A stretch of DNA of 64,000 bases from Streptomyces sp. NBC_01549 (GTDB lineage Bacteria > Actinomycetota > Actinomycetes > Streptomycetales > Streptomycetaceae), in NCBI RefSeq assembly GCF_026339955.1, contig NZ_JAPEPW010000001.1, positions 3,956,001 through 4,020,000 of the forward strand, given 5' to 3'. Below the pieces are notes generated by a model. The model saw only the letters and a list, made by a program, of their open reading frames with translations. It was not told the origin of the DNA and did no database searches. Below, in pieces: positions 17,117 to 24,929 of this stretch. Positions within the stretch are counted from its first letter, which is position 1; each line of letters opens with the position of its first letter. Position numbers and translations under genes: made by a program.

Positions 17117-17668
17117 TCAGTTCGCCCGGGCCCGTGCGCGGGACCGTCGGGGCTCTGGCTCCTCGTCGAGGAGCGCCTCCGCGCTCACCACGACCTCACG
17201 CGCCTCGTCCGGCACCGTACGGAACACCCAGGTGCGGTACGACCAGAACCGGAACAGCGTCGCGATGCCGATGCCGAGGAACTTGAAGACGTTGCTCTGC
17301 AGCGAGCTGTCCCAGCCGAACCCGTACGTCGCCACGTACAGCACACCGTTCTCGATGACCAGCCCCACCGCGCTGAACAGCACGAAGAGGCCCATCTCCC
17401 TGGTGCGGCCGCCCCGGTCGCGGTCCCGGTACGTGAAGTAACGGAACCCGATGTAGTTGAAGACGATTGCGACGATCGTGGCGATGACACTGGCCCGTAC
17501 GACCTGCAGCCCGGTCACGTGACGCACCAGGTTGAACGTCACCAGGTTGACGAGAAGCCCCGCTCCGCCGACCGCCCCGAACTTCGCGATCTCCCGGAAC
17601 AACTGGTCGAACCGGCGGCGAACCGCGCTGCGGGGCCGTACGCGAAGCCCCGAAGAAGCACTGCCCAT
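17117..17668 (-). CDS. GtrA-family membrane protein
   Basis: A 183-residue protein with four predicted membrane helices (FGAVGGAGLLVNLVTFNLV, VIATIVAIVFNYIGFRYFTY, MGLFVLFSAVGLVIENGVLY, FLGIGIATLFRFWSYRTWVF), the GtrA pattern. These proteins help move polyprenyl-linked sugars across the membrane or assist glycosyltransferases. N and C termini are basic and cytoplasmic. The ATG at 17668 gives a family-typical length. It converges with the histidine kinase and is divergent from purK. Confidence 0.85.
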   Translation of the reverse strand: MGSASSGLRVRPRSAVRRRFDQLFREIAKFGAVGGAGLLVNLVTFNLVRHVTGLQVVRASVIATIVAIVFNYIGFRYFTYRDRDRGGRTREMGLFVLFSAVGLVIENGVLYVATYGFGWDSSLQSNVFKFLGIGIATLFRFWSYRTWVFRTVPDEAREVVVSAEALLDEEPEPRRSRARARAN

Positions 17669-17863
17669 GGTGTCGCCAGCCCCCGTAGGTCGGACATCGG
17701 TCGAAAAATTCAACCCAGCCACTCTAACCAGCGGGCCGCCCTCGTGCCTGTGGACGGCCTCACGGGACCGGAAAGAGCGTGTCACAGCGAGGAAAAAGCG
17801 GGCCGCAGCCGGGACCGCGGCCGGGATCCCAGGCGCGGAAACCGGCCCGCATGGCGCGACCGA

Positions 17864-17875
17864 TACCCTTGGGGC
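17864..17875 (+). promoter_or_regulatory. Possible leaderless -10 for purK
   Basis: TACCCT at 17864-17869 lies six bases before the purK GTG, and no ribosome-binding site precedes that GTG. The spacing fits transcription starting at the start codon. No convincing -35 was found. Confidence 0.35.
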
Positions 17876-19036
17876 GTGACGTTCCCGGTAGTCGGCATGG
17901 TCGGCGGGGGTCAGCTCGCTCGTATGACACACGAGGCGGGCATCCCGCTCGGCATCAAGTTCAAGCTCCTCAGTGACACCCCTCAGGACTCCGCGGCGCA
18001 GGTCGTCGGCGATGTCGTCATCGGCGACTACCGCGACCTCGACACGCTGCGTGAGTTCGCGCGGGGCTGCGACGTGATCACCTTCGATCACGAACACGTA
18101 CCCACCGAGCATCTGCGTGCCCTGGAGGCGGACGGCATCCCCGTCCGCCCCGGCCCGGACGCGCTCGTGCACGCCCAGGACAAGGGCGTGATGCGCGCGA
18201 AGCTCGACGAGATCGGCGTGCCGTGCCCGCGGCACCGGATCGTGACCGACGTCGAGGACGTGGCCGCGTTCGCGGCGGAAGGCCTCGCCGAAGGGGTCGA
18301 GGGTGACGGCTTCCCGATCATCCTCAAGACGGTCCGCGGCGGCTACGACGGCAAGGGCGTCTGGTTCGTCCGGTCGATCGAGGAGGCGGCCGAGCCCTTC
18401 CGGGCCGGCGTGCCCGTCCTCGCCGAGGAGAAGGTCGACTTCGTACGGGAGCTCGCCGCGAACGTCGTCCGCTCCCCGCACGGCCAGGCGGTCGCCTACC
18501 CCGTGGTCGAGTCCCAGCAGGTCAACGGCGTCTGCGACACGGTGATCGCCCCCGCGCCCGGCATAGCGGACGAGCTGGCCCTGCAGGCCGAGGAGCTCGC
18601 GCTGCGCATCGCCAAGGAACTCGGTGTCGTCGGTCACCTGGCCGTCGAGCTCTTCGAGACCCACGACGGACGCATCCTCGTCAACGAACTGGCCATGCGC
18701 CCGCACAACTCGGGCCACTGGACCCAGGACGGCGCGATCACCTCCCAGTTCGCCAACCACGTCCGCGCGGTCCTGGACCTGCCCCTGGGCGACCCGCGCC
18801 CGCGCGCCAAGTGGACGGTCATGGTCAACGTCCTGGGCGGCGACTACCCGGACATGTACTCCGCGTACCTGCACTGCATGGCCCGCGACCCCCAGCTGAA
18901 GATCCACATGTACGGCAAGGACGTGAAGCCCGGCCGCAAGGTCGGCCACGTCAACACCTACGGCGAGGACCTGGACGACGTCATCGAGCGCGCCCGCCAC
19001 GCAGCCGGTTACCTGAGAGGCACGATCACCGATTGA
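17876..19036 (+). CDS. purK: 5-(carboxyamino)imidazole ribonucleotide synthase
   Basis: A 386-residue ATP-grasp enzyme that converts AIR, bicarbonate and ATP to N5-CAIR in purine synthesis. It begins VGMVGGGQLARMTHEAGIPLG, as PurK does. It has the ATP-grasp segments IILKTVRGGYDGKGVW and ELAANVVRSPHGQAVAYPVVE, and the metal-binding end FETHDGRILVNELAMRPHNSGHWT. The GTG at 17876 is chosen because it gives the family's N terminus. Its natural partner purE follows, but a TnpB element lies between them, so an original purK-purE pairing has been opened by about 1.3 kb. Confidence 0.95.
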   Translation: MTFPVVGMVGGGQLARMTHEAGIPLGIKFKLLSDTPQDSAAQVVGDVVIGDYRDLDTLREFARGCDVITFDHEHVPTEHLRALEADGIPVRPGPDALVHAQDKGVMRAKLDEIGVPCPRHRIVTDVEDVAAFAAEGLAEGVEGDGFPIILKTVRGGYDGKGVWFVRSIEEAAEPFRAGVPVLAEEKVDFVRELAANVVRSPHGQAVAYPVVESQQVNGVCDTVIAPAPGIADELALQAEELALRIAKELGVVGHLAVELFETHDGRILVNELAMRPHNSGHWTQDGAITSQFANHVRAVLDLPLGDPRPRAKWTVMVNVLGGDYPDMYSAYLHCMARDPQLKIHMYGKDVKPGRKVGHVNTYGEDLDDVIERARHAAGYLRGTITD

Positions 19037-20264
19037 CCTCGTCCCCTCCCCGCGGGGAGGGGACTGCCACGGCTCGCGCCTTGACGTTTCCTGCTTCACT
19101 GCCGACTGCCCGCCCGGAGGTGCTCCGTTGGGGTCTTACACCGGCTCCACAGGCCGACACCGCCAGCCCGGCGGCCAGAATGGTCTTCGCGGCGTTGTGG
19201 TCCCGATCGTGCCGGGTGCCGCAGCCCTCACATGTCCAAGCCCTGACGTTCAGGGGCAGCTTGGCACGGATCAGGCCGCACGTGGAGCAGGTCTTGCTCG
19301 ACGGGAAGAAGCGGTCGATCGCAATCATCTCGCGTCCGTACCAGGCGCACTTGTACTCCAGCTAGGAGTGCAGTTCCGTCCACGAGGCGTCGGAGATCGC
19401 ACGTGCGAGGGTGCGGTTGCCGAGCAGGCTGCGGACGGTCAGATCCTCGATCACGATCGCTTGGTTTTCGCGAACGAGTCGAGTGGTCAGCTTGTGGAGA
19501 AAGTCCCGGCGCCGATCGGCGATCCGCGCGTGGATGCGCGCCACCCTGACGCGGGCCTTCTCCCAGTTCCTCGACCCCTGCCGTTTGCGCGAGAGTTCCC
19601 GCTGGGCCTTGCCGAGCCGGGCACGGTCCTTTCTCTCGAACTTGGGATTGGTGATCTTCTCCCCGGTGGACAGCGTGACCAGGCTGGTAATGCCCGCGTC
19701 GAGGCCCACCACCGTGTCCGTGGTGGGGGCAGGGGCGACGGAGGCCTCGACCAGGAGGGATACGAACCAGCGGCCTGCCCTGTCCCGAGACACCGTGACC
19801 GTGGATGGCTCGGCTTCTTCGGGGAGAGGACGCGACCACACGATCGCCAGCGGATCGCGCATCTTCGCCAGGACGAGCTCTCCGCCCGAGAACCGGAAGG
19901 CGGAGCGCGTGTACTCGGCAGAGTCTTTCGACCTCTTCTTCGATTTGAATCGGGGGTGTCGGGCTCGCTTGTCGAAGAACGCCGTGTACGCAGTCTGCAG
20001 ATGCCGAAGCGACTGCTGCAACGGCACCGACGACACCTCTCCCAAGAAGCCATGCTCCTCGGTCTTCTTCCATTCCGTGAGCATGGCCGAGGTCTCCACG
20101 TAGGAGACCCGGCGGTGTTCCAGCGTCCACGCCCGAGAGCGGGCGTCAAGCGCCATGTTGTAGACCCTGCGTACGCAGCCGAAGGTGCGCGACAGTTCGG
20201 CTGCCTGCTGCGCGGTCGGATAGAAGCGGTACTTGAACGCCCGCTTCACGCATTTGGCCCCCAT
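19026..20264 (-). pseudogene. tnpB: TnpB (IS605-type OrfB) with an internal amber codon
   Basis: A 413-codon TnpB reading frame, intact except for one in-frame TAG (minus-strand codon 301, at 19362-19364). Residues 1-300 hold the N terminus (VKRAFKYRFYP), RuvC-I D189 in VVGLDAGITSL, and RuvC-II E273 in AIVIEDLTVR. After the TAG the same frame continues with LEYKCAWYG, the zinc ribbon (CSTCG...CEGCG) and RuvC-III in HDRDHNAAKTIL. Homologs normally have Gln at this place (HSQLEYK), so a single CAG-to-TAG change explains it. Unless suppressed, the product lacks the zinc ribbon and third catalytic Asp. No tnpA is present. The frame runs into the 3' end of purK. Confidence 0.9.
19041..19064. other. 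Perfect 12-bp inverted repeat at the purK / TnpB element end
   Basis: GTCCCCTCCCCG is followed directly by its exact complement, forming a 24-bp palindrome five bases after the purK stop. It could be the subterminal hairpin of the TnpB element's right end, part of its guide RNA scaffold, or a purK terminator. Its location at the 3' end of tnpB fits the first two. Confidence 0.6.
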
Positions 20265-20416
20265 GGCTCACACGCTAGTGCTTTCGATGTGAGCTCGTCC
20301 GGCAGTCTGGGAATCTTGCCGCGCGGAACAAAGAAAACGAACCGCTCCCGCACCGCGGGCGGGACATCAACCCAGTCCTCTCGGCCGGAGCTGAAGAGGT
20401 GCGCAAGGAGATTGAG

Positions 20417-20947
20417 ATGAGCCCAGTAATTGGCATTGTCATGGGGTCGGACTCCGACTGGCCCGTCATGGAAGCGGCCGCGCAGGCGCTGGACGAGTTC
20501 GAGATCCCCTACGAGGTGGATGTCGTCTCCGCACACCGCATGCCCCGCGAGATGATCGCGTACGGCGAGCAGGCCGCGGAGCGCGGGCTCAAGGCGATCA
20601 TCGCCGGCGCGGGCGGCGCCGCCCATCTGCCCGGCATGCTCGCGTCGGTGACCCCGCTGCCCGTCATCGGCGTGCCGGTCCCGCTGAAGTACCTCGACGG
20701 CATGGACTCGCTGCTGTCGATCGTGCAGATGCCGGCCGGTGTCCCGGTCGCGACCGTCTCCGTCGGCGGCGCGCGCAACGCGGGCCTGCTGGCCGCCCGG
20801 ATGCTCGCCGCGCACGACGAGGAACTCCTCACCCGGATGCGGGAGTTCCAGCAGGAGCTGAACGACCAGGCCACCGAGAAGGGCAAGCGGCTGCGCGCCA
20901 AGGTCGACGGCGCGGGCGGCGGCTTCGGCTTCGGCTCGGGGAAGTGA
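20417..20947 (+). CDS. purE: 5-(carboxyamino)imidazole ribonucleotide mutase
   Basis: A 176-residue PurE class I mutase that converts N5-CAIR to CAIR after PurK. Signature elements are GIVMGSDSDWPVM, YEVDVVSAHRMP (active-site His) and AGAGGAAHLPGMLAS, then PVIGVPVPLK and MPAGVPVATV. The ATG at 20417 has AAGGAG six bases upstream. The stop overlaps the GTG of the dipeptidase gene, so those two are coupled. Upstream lies the TnpB element, which separates it from purK and may force use of a separate promoter. Confidence 0.95.
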   Translation: MSPVIGIVMGSDSDWPVMEAAAQALDEFEIPYEVDVVSAHRMPREMIAYGEQAAERGLKAIIAGAGGAAHLPGMLASVTPLPVIGVPVPLKYLDGMDSLLSIVQMPAGVPVATVSVGGARNAGLLAARMLAAHDEELLTRMREFQQELNDQATEKGKRLRAKVDGAGGGFGFGSGK

Positions 20948-22161
20948 CGCCCATGGCCTCCCCCACGTCGTCCGCCACGTCCACGTCGTCCCTCGGCGAG
21001 GCCTGCGCGCTGCTCGCCGACTTCCCCGTCGTCGACGGCCACAACGACCTTCCCTGGGCGCTGCGCGAACAGGTCCGCTACGACCTCGGTGCCCGCGACA
21101 TCGCCACCGACCAGAGCGCCCACCTGCACACCGACCTGGCGCGGCTGCGCGCGGGCGGTGTCGGCGCGCAGTTCTGGTCGGTGTACGTCCGCTCGGACCT
21201 GCCCGGCGCGGTCACCGCGACACTGGAACAGATCGACTGCGTACGGCAGTTGATCGACCGCCACCCCTCCGACCTGCGGGCCGCGCTGACGGCCGCCGAC
21301 ATGGAGGCGGCGCGGACGCAGGGCCGTATCGCCTCCCTGATGGGCGCGGAGGGCGGCCACTCCATCGACAACTCCCTCGCCGCGCTGCGGGGGTTGTATG
21401 CGCTGGGCGTGCGCTACATGACCCTCACCCACAACGACAACATCGCCTGGGCGGACTCGGCGACCGACGTGCCGGCCGTCGGCGGTCTGTCGGCCTTCGG
21501 CCGTGAGGTCGTGCGGGAGATGAACCGCGAGGGCATGCTCGTCGACCTCTCGCACGTCGCGGCGACGACCATGCGGGACGCGCTCGACACGAGCGTCGCG
21601 CCGGTGATCTTCTCCCACTCCTCCTCGCGCGCGGTGTGCGACCACCCGCGCAACATCCCGGACGACGTCCTGGAGCGGCTGCCCGCCAACGGGGGAGTGG
21701 CGATGGTGACGTTCGTGCCGAAGTTCGTCCTTCAGGCGGCGGTCGACTGGACGGCCGCGGCCGACGACAACATGCGCGCGAACGGCTTCCACCACCTCGA
21801 CACCACCCCCGAGGGCATGAAGGTCCACCGCGCCTTCGAGGAGTCCCACCCGCGCCCCGTCGCCACGGTGTCGACGGTGGCGGACCACCTCGACCACATG
21901 CGCGAGGTCGCCGGCGTCGACCACCTCGGCATCGGCGGCGACTACGACGGCACGGCGTTCACCCCCGACGGCCTCGATGACGTGTCCGGTTACCCGAACC
22001 TGATCGCCGAGCTGCTGGACCGCGGCTGGTCGAAGACCGACCTCGCCAAGCTGACCTGGCAGAACGCGGTACGGGTCCTGGGCGCGGCCGAGGACGTGGC
22101 CCGCGACCTCCGGGCCACCCGCGGCCCGTCCAACGCGACGCTGGAACAGCTGGACGGCTGA
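20944..22161 (+). CDS. Membrane dipeptidase (peptidase M19, renal dipeptidase family)
   Basis: A 405-residue zinc dipeptidase. Metal ligands of the family are visible: H33 and D35 in VVDGHNDLPW, the bridging Glu in MGAEGGHSI, and histidines in VDLSHVAATTM and VIFSHSSSRAVC. The later HLGIGGDYDG motif is also typical. There is no signal peptide, so it is probably cytoplasmic. The GTG start overlaps the purE stop (GTGA); an ATG four codons in is an alternative. Confidence 0.92.
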   Translation: MTPMASPTSSATSTSSLGEACALLADFPVVDGHNDLPWALREQVRYDLGARDIATDQSAHLHTDLARLRAGGVGAQFWSVYVRSDLPGAVTATLEQIDCVRQLIDRHPSDLRAALTAADMEAARTQGRIASLMGAEGGHSIDNSLAALRGLYALGVRYMTLTHNDNIAWADSATDVPAVGGLSAFGREVVREMNREGMLVDLSHVAATTMRDALDTSVAPVIFSHSSSRAVCDHPRNIPDDVLERLPANGGVAMVTFVPKFVLQAAVDWTAAADDNMRANGFHHLDTTPEGMKVHRAFEESHPRPVATVSTVADHLDHMREVAGVDHLGIGGDYDGTAFTPDGLDDVSGYPNLIAELLDRGWSKTDLAKLTWQNAVRVLGAAEDVARDLRATRGPSNATLEQLDG

Positions 22162-22215
22162 GACGCCGCCCCGCATCCTGTGCGTGGTCCGGTCCCGGGA
22201 GGCCGGCTCCCCGCG

Positions 22216-22238
22216 GCGGACGGCCCCGTGCCGTCCGC
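22216..22238. terminator. Hairpin between convergent genes
   Basis: GCGGACGG and CCGTCCGC form a perfect 8-bp stem around a 7-nt loop. It lies between the dipeptidase stop and the convergent VOC gene. Confidence 0.6.
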
Positions 22239-22282
22239 TCGGGAGGCCCGCAGGACGACCCGTCCTCGGTCAGCAGGCGCGG

Positions 22283-22642
22283 TCAGCAGGCGCAGAGGCA
22301 GAACGGGTGCCCCGCCGGGTCGGCGTACACACGCCAGGTGCGTGAGCGGTCCTCGGCGTCGAGCGCCCGTGCGCCGAGCGCCAGGACGCCCTTCTCGGCA
22401 GCGTCCAGGTCGTCGACGGTCAGGTCCAGATGGAACTGCTGCGAGCCGTCGGGCGCGGGCCACCGCGGCGGCACGTGGCCGGGGGCGGCCTGGAAGGCCA
22501 GCGAGGGCCCCTCGGACACCTTCAGGTCGACCCAGTCCCCGTCCCCCTCGACCGTGCCGCCGAGCACCTCGGCGTAGAACCCGGCAAGGGCGCGCGGGTC
22601 GGGACAGTCCAGGACGACGACACCCAGCTTGGCGAGAGCCAT
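22283..22642 (-). CDS. VOC-family (glyoxalase-like) protein
   Basis: A 119-residue single-domain vicinal oxygen chelate protein beginning LGVVVLDCPDPRALAGFYAEVLGG, with FHLDLTVDDLDAA in the middle and VYADPAGHPFCLC at the end. Such small proteins include glyoxalase-like enzymes and antibiotic-binding proteins; the substrate cannot be told. GGAGGA precedes the ATG. It is divergent from the frameshifted CGNR regulator, and an operator-like repeat cluster lies between them, so it may be that regulator's target. Confidence 0.85.
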   Translation of the reverse strand: MALAKLGVVVLDCPDPRALAGFYAEVLGGTVEGDGDWVDLKVSEGPSLAFQAAPGHVPPRWPAPDGSQQFHLDLTVDDLDAAEKGVLALGARALDAEDRSRTWRVYADPAGHPFCLCAC

Positions 22643-22677
22643 GACTTCCTCCGAGGGGTTACCAACGACACCGACGA

Positions 22678-22737
22678 GTTACCTCTATACCTCTTCAAGA
22701 GGTAACGGTTACTGCATGCTCCCTCATAGGAGGTAAC
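22678..22737. promoter_or_regulatory. Operator-like cluster of GTTACCTC / GAGGTAAC repeats
   Basis: GTTACCTC at 22678 and its complement GAGGTAAC at 22699 and 22730 flank a perfect palindrome, TACCTCTTCAAGAGGTA (22688-22704). The last copy overlaps the AGGAGG upstream of the CGNR gene. The cluster sits in the divergent intergenic region, so it may bind a regulator of both genes. Confidence 0.6.
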
Positions 22738-22746
22738 GTCGCAACC

Positions 22747-23243
22747 ATGAATGACCGTGCGCCCGCACCCGGCGGTCTGGCTCTGATCCAGTCGCTGGTG
22801 AACACCCTGGACATCGAGTCGGGCGCGGACTCGCTGGACACCGCCGAGGGCCGGGCGCCCTTCGGCCTCGCGGAGGGCGAGGCCGAGGCGGCCCGCGAGC
22901 TGCGTGAGGCGTTGCGCGCGGCCTGTCTGGCGCACGCGGGCCACCCGGCGCACCGCGCGGTGACCCCCTCGGCGAGCTGCTGGCCCGGGCCCCGCTGCAC
23001 GTGACGGTCGACGAGCACGACGGCGGGGCGCGGCTCGTCCCCGCGGCCGCCTCACTCGCGTCGCGTGTCGCGGCCGCCGTCGCGGAGGCGCTCGTGGAGG
23101 GCACCTGGCTGCGGCTGAAGGCCTGTGAGGCACCGACCTGCCACTGGGCGTACTTCGACCGCTCCCCGGCGGGCCGCGGCCGCTGGTGCTCGATGTCGGT
23201 CTGCGGGGCGCGCGCGAAGATGCGCCGGTACCGCGCGAAGTAG
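22747..23243 (+). pseudogene. CGNR zinc-finger / ABATE-domain regulator, frameshifted
   Basis: Two frames together make one CGNR-type protein. The first (22747 onward) gives LALIQSLVNTLDIESGADSL, the start of the stress-associated ABATE domain, but ends at TGA 23002-23004. The second frame supplies LGELLARAPLHVTVDEHDGG from about 22965, and ends with CEAPTCHWAYFD...WCSMSVCGARAKMRRYR, the C-terminal zinc finger. The change is equivalent to losing one base between about 22935 and 22965. The signature reads CGAR rather than CGNR. It is either a recent frameshift or a sequencing error. If intact it would be a transcriptional regulator, probably acting on the repeats just upstream. Confidence 0.8.
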
Positions 23244-23310
23244 GCCGTCCGTTAATACAAAGTGGAACAACTGGCCACGCCGGGGGCCTGGAGCATGGAG
23301 AATGTGCGAT

Positions 23311-23351
23311 GACGGCGGTCCGGCCGACTGAGCCTCGGCCGGACCGCCGTC
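23311..23351. terminator. Strong terminator hairpin
   Basis: A perfect 17-bp stem (GACGGCGGTCCGGCCGA and its complement) with a 7-nt loop lies between the CGNR gene and the convergent UDP-glucose dehydrogenase gene. Confidence 0.9.
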
Positions 23352-23410
23352 ACCTGCGAAGAGCTGTCAGGTCGCCCACGAAGCGCTGCCAGGCCACTTG
23401 TGAAGCGTCA

Positions 23411-24754
23411 TCAGACGGTGGGGCGACCCATCGCCCGGTACGTCCATCCGGCCCGGCGCCACGTCTCGGGGTCGAGCGCGTTACGGCCGTCCAGGATCAC
23501 CCGGGCCGAGGCGGCCTCGCCCAGCACCGCCGGGTCCAGCTCGCGGAACTCCTGCCACTCGGTCAGGTGCAGGACGACATCGGCGCCGCGTACGGCCCCG
23601 ACCGCGGAGTCGGCGTACCCGAGCGTTGGGAAGAGCCGCTTGGCGTTCGCCATGCCCTTCGGGTCGTAGACGGTGACCTGGCCGCCCTGGAGGTGGATCT
23701 GCCCGGCGACGTTCAGCGCGGGCGAGTCCCGGACGTCGTCCGAGTCGGGCTTGAAGGTCGCGCCGAGCACGGCGACCCGCTTGCCGAGGAACGATCCGCC
23801 GCCCAGCGCCTCCCGGGCCATCTCCACCATCTGGCCGCGACGGCGCATGTTGATGGAGTCGATCTCGCGCAGGAAGGTCAGCGCCTGGTCCGCGCCGAGC
23901 TCACCGGCGCGCGCCATGAAGGCGCGGATGTCCTTCGGCAGGCATCCGCCGCCGAACCCGATCCCGGCCCGCAGGTACTTCTTGCCGATCCGCTCGTCGT
24001 GCCCGATGGCCTCGGCCAGCTTGGCCACATCGCCGTCGGCCGCCTCGCACACCTCGGCCATGGCGTTGATGAAGGAGATCTTGGTCGCGAGGAAGGAGTT
24101 CGCGGAGGTCTTCACCAGCTCGGCGGTCGGGAAGTCGGTGACGACGAAGGGCGAGCCCTCGGCGACGGGCGTCGCATACACCTCACGCAGGATCTTCTCG
24201 GCCCGCTCGCTGCGCACGCCGGCCACGACACGGTCGGGGTGCAGCGTGTCCTGGACGGCGAAGCCCTCGCGCAGGAACTCCGGGTTCCAGGCGAGCTCGG
24301 CGTCCTCACCGGCGGGGGAGAGCTCGGCGAGCGTGCGCGCCAGCCGCTCCGCGGAGCCCACCGGCACGGTGGACTTACCGACGACGAGGGCGGGCCCCTT
24401 CACATGCGGGGCGAGCGTCTCGAAGGCGGCGTCGACGTAGGACATGTCGCACGCGTACTCCCCGTGCTTCTGCGGTGTGTTCACGCAGACGAAGTGGACG
24501 TCGCCGAACTCCCCGACCTCGGCCCAGTCCATGGTGAAGCGCAGTCGGCCGGTGGATCCCTCGATGCCCGCCACATGCTTGCGCAGCAGTTCCTCGAGTC
24601 CCGGCTCGTACATCGGGACTTCGCCCCGCTGCAGCATCTCGATCTTCTCGGGGACGACATCGAGCCCCAGCACCTCGAACCCGAGCTCGGCCATGGCCGC
24701 GGCGTGGGTGGCGCCGAGATAGCCGGTGCCGATCACGGTGATCTTGAGGGCCAT
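23411..24754 (-). CDS. UDP-glucose 6-dehydrogenase
   Basis: A 447-residue UDP-glucose/GDP-mannose dehydrogenase-family enzyme, making UDP-glucuronate with two NAD+. It has the N-terminal Rossmann motif ITVIGTGYLGATHA, FVCVNTPQ, STVPVGSAERL, the central LVKTSANSFLATKISFINA, and the catalytic cysteine in GIGFGGGCLPKD. The C-terminal domain contains VAVLGATFKPDSDDVRDSPA. The ATG at 24754 has AGGAG five bases upstream. The product would supply uronic-acid donors for envelope polysaccharides. GDP-mannose dehydrogenase is less likely given the family signature. Confidence 0.9.
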   Translation of the reverse strand: MALKITVIGTGYLGATHAAAMAELGFEVLGLDVVPEKIEMLQRGEVPMYEPGLEELLRKHVAGIEGSTGRLRFTMDWAEVGEFGDVHFVCVNTPQKHGEYACDMSYVDAAFETLAPHVKGPALVVGKSTVPVGSAERLARTLAELSPAGEDAELAWNPEFLREGFAVQDTLHPDRVVAGVRSERAEKILREVYATPVAEGSPFVVTDFPTAELVKTSANSFLATKISFINAMAEVCEAADGDVAKLAEAIGHDERIGKKYLRAGIGFGGGCLPKDIRAFMARAGELGADQALTFLREIDSINMRRRGQMVEMAREALGGGSFLGKRVAVLGATFKPDSDDVRDSPALNVAGQIHLQGGQVTVYDPKGMANAKRLFPTLGYADSAVGAVRGADVVLHLTEWQEFRELDPAVLGEAASARVILDGRNALDPETWRRAGWTYRAMGRPTV

Positions 24755-24929
24755 GAGTGCTCCTGGGGTGAATGGCTTCAGTGCGCTGCCCGAGCATAGT
24801 CGGGGCATGTTCGGGCCCCTCATCGGGCAGGTTCCCTCCTGTCGCCAAGCTCACGTATCCCTCCCGTGGGCGGACCCCTAAAATTTGGGTTACTTAACGG
24901 TAATTAGCGTCTTTGGAGCGTGAGAGACC

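Noticed and set aside
22747..23243. Programmed -1 frameshift in the CGNR gene
   Set aside because: No clear slippery heptamer with a following pseudoknot was found at the frame change, so a mutation or sequence error is simpler.
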